From Planctomycetaceae bacterium (lineage in GTDB: Bacteria; Planctomycetota; Phycisphaerae; UBA1845; UTPLA1): a DNA stretch of 64,000 nucleotides. Under the pieces are notes generated by a model. The model was not told the DNA's origin. It ran no database searches and saw nothing but the letters and a program-made list of their open reading frames with translations. A program made the translations under genes and the position numbers. The stretch lies in assembly GCA_006969385.1 (NCBI GenBank), contig CP030884.1:1860001-1924000 (forward strand), in the 5' to 3' direction. Of this stretch, positions 1-6,339 are shown piece by piece (position 1 is the first letter of the stretch; each line of letters starts with the position of its first letter).

Positions 1-1
1 T

Positions 2-571
2 AGTACGCCAAGCCTGCCTTCCGAAGAAATCGAACGCGTGGTGGTCGAGCAGTTGGCTGGCATCGGCCGCGATCCGACATTGATCGACGAGACCGTGAAG
101 GCGATGCAGTCGCAGTCGAAGGATCAGATCAAGTCGATGTGTTCGGAACAGAAGATCCTCAAACGGTCGCTATCCCACATCGCTCGTGAACTGCGTCAAC
201 TGGCGGGTGAGAAGACGGAGGTTGCAATGAAACGGTCGGCATCCCTGCTTGAGCAACAGACCGATGCTGAAACACGGGTCGCGGTGATCGAACAGCAACT
301 GACGAGGGCACAATCCACCACAATTGATAAGAAAGAAGTAACCGATGCGCTCGCTGACTTCGATCAAATATGGGAAGCACTGATGTCGAAGGAGCGCGTT
401 CGCCTGATTCACCTGTTGGTTAGCCGGGTGGAATTCGATGGTGCCGACGCAAGCGTCGAGATCGCGTTCCATCCCACCGGCATTCAGTCGCTGGGACACG
501 AACCGTTGAGCGATGAGACCGCGCGTCCCATGGACCCGAACGAGAAAGTCACGAAGGAGGTCGCCGCGTGA
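2..571 (+). CDS. Large serine recombinase, C-terminal part (cut by window start)
   Basis: The frame is open from base 2, so the true start and the catalytic resolvase domain lie outside the window. What is visible is the C-terminal end typical of large serine recombinases: a long Lys/Glu-rich helical stretch (coiled-coil zinc-beta-ribbon region, about residues 15-125 of the visible part), then the short segment ERVRLIHLLVSRVEF, which commonly closes these proteins. The family catalyses site-specific integration and excision of mobile elements. The stop overlaps the start of the next gene (GTGA, 4 nt), with a strong AAGGAGG at 554-560, so the two are co-translated. The pairing recombinase plus small HTH protein is a recurrent cassette; a deleted copy of the same cassette lies at 33362-33863. 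I am confident of the family, but not of whether the enzyme is active. Confidence 0.8.
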   Translation, partial: STPSLPSEEIERVVVEQLAGIGRDPTLIDETVKAMQSQSKDQIKSMCSEQKILKRSLSHIARELRQLAGEKTEVAMKRSASLLEQQTDAETRVAVIEQQLTRAQSTTIDKKEVTDALADFDQIWEALMSKERVRLIHLLVSRVEFDGADASVEIAFHPTGIQSLGHEPLSDETARPMDPNEKVTKEVAA

Positions 572-960
572 TCACAGTCAAACGAAAGCTCAATATCACG
601 CGCAATTCACGCGGCCAAAAGGTGTTGGCGACAAAAGGCGAGCACGTAGAGACAGTTCCGGCAGGTCGAATCCCGCGAGTCTCACGTCTGATGGCGTTGG
701 CTATTGTGTTCGATCGGATGGTTCAAGATGGTAAGGTCGAGGACATCAGCGATCTGGCAAGGCTGGCCCATGTCTCACAACCGCGCATGACGCAGATCAT
801 GAATCTCAATCTACTTGCGCCGGACATTCAGGAGGCGTTACTCTTCCTGCCGCCAGTGACGAAGGGCCGTGAGCCGGTGCACGAAAAGGGACTCCGCGAT
901 GTGGTGGCGGAGGTGGATTGGGGGCGGCAGCGATCCCGCTGGAATCAGGCTATTCTTTAA
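568..960 (+). CDS. Small HTH protein of the recombinase cassette
   Basis: This 130-residue protein starts at GTG 568, overlapping the recombinase stop by 4 nt. A helix-turn-helix is visible around residues 50-75 (DLARLAHVSQPRMTQIMNL), followed by PDIQEALLFLPP and a basic C-terminus, the pattern of small recombinase-associated HTH proteins in planctomycetes. It probably binds DNA and regulates or assists the recombinase (inference). Its last 11 nt overlap the 3' end of the convergent hsdM gene at 950-960, so the RM locus abuts the cassette with no spacer. A nearly identical copy of its second half (bases 778-932) recurs at 33666-33820. Confidence 0.75.
   Translation: MITVKRKLNITRNSRGQKVLATKGEHVETVPAGRIPRVSRLMALAIVFDRMVQDGKVEDISDLARLAHVSQPRMTQIMNLNLLAPDIQEALLFLPPVTKGREPVHEKGLRDVVAEVDWGRQRSRWNQAIL
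778..932 (+). repeat. Direct repeat A (copy 1) within the HTH gene
   Basis: About 155 bp starting CAACCGCGCATGACGCAG match bases 33666-33820 in the same orientation with no indel and only scattered substitutions. The copies are 32,888 bp apart and bracket the first RM locus, the TA pair, the phage-like module and the caspase cluster. They are remnants of two copies of the same recombinase cassette. Confidence 0.85.
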
Positions 961-2431
961 TATCCGATGCAATCTCGGCGAACTGATCTAGCGCTGCCTG
1001 CAAGTCTTCGACGATCTCGGCGGCGATCTCTTTCGGCGGCGGGAGGTTCTCTGAGTCTTCCAGGCTTTCATCGCGAAGCCAGAAAATGTCGAGATTTACC
1101 TTATCGCGTTTGATTAACTCGTCGTAGTCGAATGAGCGCCAGCGACCATCGGGCGAGCGCTTGGGCGTCCACGTGGCCTTGCGTTCCGACCGATTCTCCG
1201 GCTTGAAGCACGCGATAAACTCGTCGATGTCGCTGCGCTTCAGCGGGTTGGTCTTCAGCGTGAAGCGCTTATTGGTGCGTAAATCGTAGATCCAAAGCTT
1301 GCGGGTCCAGGGCGTTTCACTGGCAGGCTTGCGGTCGAAGAACAACACGTTGGCCTTTACGCCTTGCGCGTAAAAAATGCCGGTTGGTAAGCGCAGCAGT
1401 GTGTGAATGTCGCATTCGTGCAGCAGTTTGCGACGGATTGTTTCGCCCGCACCGCCCTCGAATAGCACATTGTCCGGCACAACGATGGCCGCGCGACCGT
1501 TGATTTCTAACTGTGTCTTAACGTGCTGCAGAAAGTTGAGCTGCTTGTTTTTGGTCGACGCCCAGAAGTCGTCGCGGACAACGACTTGCTCTTGCTTTTC
1601 GGATTCGCCATCTTCGTTGATAACCGCCATGCTGCTCTTCTTGCCGAACGGCGGATTCGTCAGCACCATCGAGAATCTCTCGCTCGAACCGCCTCGTATC
1701 GAGTCGATCACCGTCACTGGGCTGCTATCGGGGTCAATGCCATGCAGGTAAAGGTTCATAACGCAAAGGCGGGCCGTGTTGTCGACGATCTCCCAGCCGC
1801 GCAGTGCGTCGTGCTTCAGGTGACGCTTCTGATCGGGGTTCAGCTTGTGGTGTTTCGAGATGTAATCGTACGCCGCAAGTAAAAAGCCGCCCGTGCCGCA
1901 TGCCGGATCGCAAATCGTGTCGCCCGGTTTCGGTCGCATGCAATTGACGATCGCCTGAATCAACGGTCGCGGCGTGAAGTATTGGCCCGCACCGCCTTTA
2001 ACGTCTTCAGCGTTTTTCTGTAGCAGCCCTTCGTATGCGTCGCCCTTGACGTCGGCATCGAGCGTGAGCCACGTTTCGCGATCGATGAGATCGACAATGA
2101 GCCGGCGTAGGTTGGCCGGATCCTGAATCTTGTTTTGCGCTTTGCGAAAGATGATGCCGAGCATGCCCGACTGTTTGCCGAGGCCTTCTAGCGTGTGGCG
2201 ATATTGATTTTCAAGTTCGTCGCCATCGAGTTTGGTCAGCTTGGGCCAAGCGTATTTGGCGGGAATGCTACTCGGCTTATTGAACGGCGGTTTCGACCGT
2301 TCGTCGGCCATCTTGAGAAACAGCAGGTACGTCAGTTGCTCGACGTAGTCGCCATAGCTGAGACCGTCATCGCGCAGGACGTTGCAGTAGTTCCAAAGTT
2401 TCTGGACGATTTGTTGGGAGTGGTTGCTCAT
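950..2431 (-). CDS. hsdM: Type I restriction-modification methylase subunit HsdM
   Basis: The 493-residue protein is an N6-adenine DNA methyltransferase that modifies the type I target site together with HsdS. The order is the N-terminal helical HsdM domain (residues 5-130), then the SAM-binding motif DPACGTGGFLL near residue 175 and the catalytic motif NPPF near residue 258. Length and motif order are normal for HsdM and no break is seen. Its ATG overlaps the stop of the upstream antitoxin-like gene by 4 nt (ATGA). It is therefore translationally coupled to the toxin-antitoxin pair rather than to hsdS and hsdR, which is unusual. It is the last gene of the minus-strand locus. Confidence 0.95.
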   Translation of the reverse strand: MSNHSQQIVQKLWNYCNVLRDDGLSYGDYVEQLTYLLFLKMADERSKPPFNKPSSIPAKYAWPKLTKLDGDELENQYRHTLEGLGKQSGMLGIIFRKAQNKIQDPANLRRLIVDLIDRETWLTLDADVKGDAYEGLLQKNAEDVKGGAGQYFTPRPLIQAIVNCMRPKPGDTICDPACGTGGFLLAAYDYISKHHKLNPDQKRHLKHDALRGWEIVDNTARLCVMNLYLHGIDPDSSPVTVIDSIRGGSSERFSMVLTNPPFGKKSSMAVINEDGESEKQEQVVVRDDFWASTKNKQLNFLQHVKTQLEINGRAAIVVPDNVLFEGGAGETIRRKLLHECDIHTLLRLPTGIFYAQGVKANVLFFDRKPASETPWTRKLWIYDLRTNKRFTLKTNPLKRSDIDEFIACFKPENRSERKATWTPKRSPDGRWRSFDYDELIKRDKVNLDIFWLRDESLEDSENLPPPKEIAAEIVEDLQAALDQFAEIASDIKE

Positions 2432-3519
2432 TTATCATTCCACGTAAATCTAACCTTGAGTTTATTTAGACGAGAGTTCCAAGAGACCAATCCTTCCTTT
2501 TGTAATCGGCCTACAACAATGCCGGGAGAAACACCGGCCCGTTTTGCGAACGCAATTATATCTTGCTCAGTCTTGAGTTCTCTGAGATTACCATTAAGTC
2601 GAGACGGAATAAGCCAAGTCGCAGCAAATCGATTTGCTTTTTCCTCGCGTTCGGTATTGCATTGTCCGTCGTCGATGAATATTTCTTTCTTGGGATCGTT
2701 GAGAATATGACCCGCCTCATGAAAAAATGAAAACCAGAATTGGTCATCACTCTTGTATCTCAAACTCAATTGAATAAGTGCCTTGTCAGGTAAGAGCCAT
2801 CGAGCTGCTCCTGAAGTAGGGCATTTTTTTATTTCACGTACAAAAACGACCGCCACGCCAGCCGCTGCGCTTTCCTCCACCATCCTCGGCGCGAATATAT
2901 CGGGCGACTCAGTCGTAAGTGCGCGGATCTGATTTAGAGCTGCTTCGAATCGCGGTTTGTGATACGGAGAAGTTTCAATTTCCAGTGCCGCAAGTTCTCC
3001 AAGCCTTAGCCAGGTCGCAATAGCGCCAGGCTCTGCTTTGAATTTTTCTGATTTCCGGTACGCCGCACTCGGCTTTGACCAAACTACTTCCCATTGCTTA
3101 ACTGTGCTTACTCCGAAGAACTTTAACACCGAATCAAGAAGCTCTGCCTTGTCCTTGCTGGCGGCAATCACACCGCGTTTGATCAGCTCCTTCGTCGGGA
3201 TCGTATCCAACCACTCTACATCGGCTTCTAATCGTTTTCGATCCGCGAGCTTGGCGAGCTGGTTGCGATAGGTCGATTCCAGATTGTTCCACATCCTCGC
3301 AGGGACGCCGGTAACGCGTTCAAGTGAAACGGACGTCTTGGGGGAGATAGGCTCCTTGCCGTTGATGATGAGATTGATCGTCTTAGTCGTTAGCCCCGTC
3401 CGTTCAGCCAGTCCCTTTTGACTAATACCAAGTGAGTCAATCGTCTCTTTGAGCGTTTCGCCCGGTGCCACAGCGTAATCCGGGTTAAACCCGTATCGTT
3501 GTCCTGTGCTAGTTGCCAT
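2428..3519 (-). CDS. higA: HigA-type antitoxin fused to ImmA/IrrE metallopeptidase
   Basis: The 363-residue protein has an N-terminal XRE/HigA-type helix-turn-helix (residues 22-75, with GISQKGLAERTGLTTKTIN) and a C-terminal M78 (ImmA/IrrE) peptidase domain with the zinc motif HEAGH near residue 265. HigA antitoxins bind HigB and repress their own operon; M78 peptidases cleave repressors or antitoxins. The fusion is a known large HigA-family form. The start ATG at 3519 has a good RBS (GGAGG). It follows the toxin gene by 57 bp and overlaps hsdM by 4 nt. I infer that it represses the palindrome at 3932-3962 and so sets HsdM level. The peptidase might inactivate its own repressor domain or another one. 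Confidence 0.85.
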   Translation of the reverse strand: MATSTGQRYGFNPDYAVAPGETLKETIDSLGISQKGLAERTGLTTKTINLIINGKEPISPKTSVSLERVTGVPARMWNNLESTYRNQLAKLADRKRLEADVEWLDTIPTKELIKRGVIAASKDKAELLDSVLKFFGVSTVKQWEVVWSKPSAAYRKSEKFKAEPGAIATWLRLGELAALEIETSPYHKPRFEAALNQIRALTTESPDIFAPRMVEESAAAGVAVVFVREIKKCPTSGAARWLLPDKALIQLSLRYKSDDQFWFSFFHEAGHILNDPKKEIFIDDGQCNTEREEKANRFAATWLIPSRLNGNLRELKTEQDIIAFAKRAGVSPGIVVGRLQKEGLVSWNSRLNKLKVRFTWNDK

Positions 3520-3576
3520 TCGCGTCCTCCAGACCGCGACGTACGTTCTACGTGTCGCTGCGCAATCGCCGTCGTT

Positions 3577-3915
3577 TCATTCGTGTGTGTCGCAGATCTC
3601 CAAGATCAAGACTTTCGTCACCTGTTTCCAATCTAGCCCACCGTCTGGTTTTGCAGGCGGAGGCAAATGGTCGGGCTTGAAAATCAGCCGATACGGGTGG
3701 TCAAGATCCACAGATAGCTGTCCATTGCGATCATTCGTGAGTTCGTGACACCGAGCCGGAGGCAGGTGACTGATGTCGTCAAGCGTGTCGGCGGCATCAA
3801 GCTCGGCCAAACGCTGCATTAACCGCTTCGCCCGCGATGCCCCCAGCTTTTTCTTCATCCCGGCTTCGGTCGAGCAAGTCTTTTGTAGTTTTTTGCTGGC
3901 GAAGCTCACGTCCAT
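3577..3915 (-). CDS. higB: HigB-like RelE/ParE-superfamily toxin
   Basis: This is a small basic protein of 112 residues starting MDVSFASKKLQK and containing LAELDAADTLDDISHLPPARCHEL and, near the C-terminus, YRLIFKP. That is the pattern of HigB toxins (ribosome-dependent mRNA interferases), which are often mislabelled killer suppressors. The open frame begins at TTG 3933, but the family N-terminus and the operator position favour ATG 3915. Gene order toxin-antitoxin is the usual hig order. It lies 190 bp downstream of the lipoprotein gene, and the interval holds a perfect palindrome, so the pair has its own regulated promoter. Confidence 0.85.
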   Translation of the reverse strand: MDVSFASKKLQKTCSTEAGMKKKLGASRAKRLMQRLAELDAADTLDDISHLPPARCHELTNDRNGQLSVDLDHPYRLIFKPDHLPPPAKPDGGLDWKQVTKVLILEICDTHE

Positions 3916-3931
3916 GATCGGCTTCGTCTCC

Positions 3932-3962
3932 AAAATAGTTTACGTAATACGTAAACTATTTT
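3932..3962. promoter_or_regulatory. Perfect 31-bp operator palindrome of the TA-hsdM unit
   Basis: Two perfect 14-bp arms (AAAATAGTTTACGT and its reverse complement) flank the 3-nt centre AAT. It lies 17 bp upstream of the toxin ATG at 3915, where a HigA-type repressor would act. Position and symmetry strongly suggest the autoregulatory operator; the arms contain the core GTTTACGT. Confidence 0.85.
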
Positions 3963-4105
3963 CCAGAAATGGGTGTGGTTTGTCAACCTGAGGCCCGGGA
4001 TTGCCGCGTATTCTGGGGTTTCCGGCCCCTAATCGGCGATCGTGCTCGGGTGGCCATTTTGCGGGCACTTTGGTTCTCCTCGGATGCCAACTCGGTCGTC
4101 TGGCA

Positions 4106-4765
4106 CTATCGAAGTGCTACCTCAACAAGCCCCTCCCTCTCCAGCGTCGCTTTTACCTCGCTCGCCAGCGACGACATCAGATGCCTGAACCTGGCGTAGC
4201 CATTGCCGCGCGTAAACGTGCCGCCGATCCAGGCCTTCTTGCCGGATTCGATATCCCACAACGTGGCTTCGTGTCGCAGGCGCGGTTTCTTTATCGTATA
4301 GCCACCGCTGGTATAGGTTTGGCTCGTCGAGTTTATTTGGCCGTACGTGTTCGCTTGGTTGCGATAGTAATACGTATTGGCGGAGAGATTGCCGGTGGTA
4401 TACGTGGTGCTCGATGGCGGTACATAAACCTGATCCTCGTAGTAATCCGTCATGCGAATCATGAGCAGGCCATCGGCGCCGGCATCGGCAAGCGCTTGGT
4501 TGAGTTCGGCGTCGTTAACCTCTCGGGTCGGCGGAATGATGTCGAGCGCCCGGCGACAACTTAAGCCGGGAGCCGCCAAAGAGGTGACGAAGATCGTCTC
4601 GGCGTCGTCGCGCCGATCGAGTTGATCCAGTTGCACGGCCACTACGATGTTTTGATACGATCGATTGCGAAAAGCCGGATCGACAAAGCTGTGCATCTCG
4701 GTTTTAGCGCAGCCGGTGCCCAGAAGCAGGATGGTGGCGAACGACGATAGTGCGCATTTGTGCAT
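4106..4765 (-). CDS. Small lipoprotein inside the RM locus
   Basis: The 219-residue protein has a signal sequence and lipobox (LLGTGC, Cys19). The mature part begins TEMHSFVDPAF and has an alpha/beta pattern with a Tyr/Thr/Asn-rich middle (about residues 115-150) and a C-terminal segment LWDIESGKKAWIGG. It recalls lipoproteins that report a metabolized or combined activity (DUF4136-like), but I do not recognise the family for certain. The ATG shares one base with the hsdS stop (TGATG), with GGAGG just upstream, so it is co-expressed with hsdR and hsdS. An envelope lipoprotein between hsdS and a TA pair is odd; it may be a passenger gene. Confidence 0.7.
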   Translation of the reverse strand: MHKCALSSFATILLLGTGCAKTEMHSFVDPAFRNRSYQNIVVAVQLDQLDRRDDAETIFVTSLAAPGLSCRRALDIIPPTREVNDAELNQALADAGADGLLMIRMTDYYEDQVYVPPSSTTYTTGNLSANTYYYRNQANTYGQINSTSQTYTSGGYTIKKPRLRHEATLWDIESGKKAWIGGTFTRGNGYARFRHLMSSLASEVKATLEREGLVEVALR

Positions 4766-6339
4766 CAGCGTTTTCCTCCGGCGGTTTGCCGCGTTTTCTT
4801 TTTGATCTTGCGTTTCTTTTCGGGAGATGCCTTGCGCCTGGCCTTATCTTCGGGCTCGCGACGCTCGCGCTCGGCGCGAATGCGTTCGAGCAGGACGCTC
4901 GCGGGCTCGTCGCTCGGGTCTTGGTCGACGAGTTTGCCTTCGAAGGCGGAGTTGAGGATGGACTGGCGAAGACGCTGTCCCCTAATGATGGCACGATTCG
5001 ACGCGCCGCGAAGCCCCTCGATTCTAGCAAGCGCTTGCCCTGCTTCTTCAAGAATCGTTTGTTGTTCTTCAAGTGGTGCAAGCGGAATAGGGGCTGAACG
5101 AATATCACTTCCTGATATTCCAACCTGACCTGCCGTGGTTTTCAGTTTTCGAGAGATATGCTCTCTGGTCGAACCAACATTGATAACGACTTCCAGATAT
5201 TGTGGTGATACAAGATCCTCCATGACCCGTACTCGAATCAACTTGTCTGGGTGTAATGTGATCCCCTTATGTGGAGGAACAACACCGCATACGCCGCAGA
5301 AGTCCCGAGAACCGTTGTATCTCGTGAAAAGCAAGTCACCCGCGGCAACTGCATAGTCCTCATACCCATTTGGAGGAAGATCAAAATACCGGGTATCCGA
5401 GAGATCGACCTTCATTGGGCGCACCGCACTGATTCGGAGGACGCGAAGTCCTGATTCGCCAACGGGTTTCTGAGACAACCCGTTACGCAAATACCAAATC
5501 AGTTGGTCGACCGTCGCCCAGCACCATGAATATGGCAAGTTTGGCATGCCTATCCTCTGCGGTGCTACTGGCTCCTTATATTTCGCCTTCCACTTATCAT
5601 CCTTCGGCGGCTTGCCGTTGGCGATCATCTTTGCCAGTTCCGCTTCTTCCCATTTCTGGCGGCGCTCGCGGAGGATGCGGTCGAGTAGTTTGGAAGCGGG
5701 TTCGACGTCGGGGTGGGCGGCGCGCCAGTCGGCGGTCAGTTCGCCCGTGCAGGCCGCCTTTAGGACTGCCGCCTTGTAACGCTTCAGATTCGCTTCGACC
5801 CGCTTCAGCGCCGCCACCCCGGCGTCGAGTCGGGAGAACTGCTTTTCGATTTCGGCGACGATGCGATGTTGCTCACACAGCGGAGCTACAAGTATCGATG
5901 CTCGACAGAATTTTTTCTTATTGACAATCCGTACCGTTGTTGCAGAGGAAACGTCGTGCAAATATGGCCTAAGACATTGGCATTGATAGAACCCAAATCG
6001 CGGATCGATTTCCCGATGGAACTGGGCGGCGTTGATCTGCTGATTGAATGCCGAAAGTTCGACTGTGAGTCCAGTCTTTCCCAGAATGCCAATGCAGGAT
6101 ACCAGAGTGGTATCGGCAGGTACGGTGCGAGCAACTTTGCATCCAGCTGGACTCAGTCCGTCGGCGGAATTACCAATCGGTCTGTCAAGCAATTGTGGCG
6201 GCTTTATAAAAGGGATATCGCCGCCATAGAGAGACTTGTTCGCCGTCGGTGGCGTGTTTCCGGTCAGAATCTCAGCGATAGTCCCGATCGTCGTGCGGAC
6301 CCATCCTCGCGGTAAATGAGTGGAGTCCAGCGTACTCAT
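4765..6339 (-). CDS. hsdS: Type I restriction-modification specificity subunit HsdS
   Basis: The 524-residue protein has two target-recognition domains, starting at residue 1 (LPRGWVRTTIGTIAEIL) and about residue 265 (NLPYSWCWATVDQLIWYL). Each is followed by the conserved helical spacer (EQHRIVAEIEKQFSRLDA near residue 155; EQQTILEEAGQALARIEG near 425). Each domain reads one half of a split recognition site. Its start overlaps the hsdR stop by 4 nt (ATGA). The C-terminus is very Lys/Arg-rich (residues 490-524), longer than usual. The target cannot be predicted by eye. Confidence 0.93.
   Translation of the reverse strand: MSTLDSTHLPRGWVRTTIGTIAEILTGNTPPTANKSLYGGDIPFIKPPQLLDRPIGNSADGLSPAGCKVARTVPADTTLVSCIGILGKTGLTVELSAFNQQINAAQFHREIDPRFGFYQCQCLRPYLHDVSSATTVRIVNKKKFCRASILVAPLCEQHRIVAEIEKQFSRLDAGVAALKRVEANLKRYKAAVLKAACTGELTADWRAAHPDVEPASKLLDRILRERRQKWEEAELAKMIANGKPPKDDKWKAKYKEPVAPQRIGMPNLPYSWCWATVDQLIWYLRNGLSQKPVGESGLRVLRISAVRPMKVDLSDTRYFDLPPNGYEDYAVAAGDLLFTRYNGSRDFCGVCGVVPPHKGITLHPDKLIRVRVMEDLVSPQYLEVVINVGSTREHISRKLKTTAGQVGISGSDIRSAPIPLAPLEEQQTILEEAGQALARIEGLRGASNRAIIRGQRLRQSILNSAFEGKLVDQDPSDEPASVLLERIRAERERREPEDKARRKASPEKKRKIKKKTRQTAGGKR

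Noticed and set aside
4001..4564. Plus-strand open frame of 187 codons
   Set aside because: It is a shadow of the minus-strand lipoprotein gene, which has a lipobox and coupled start.
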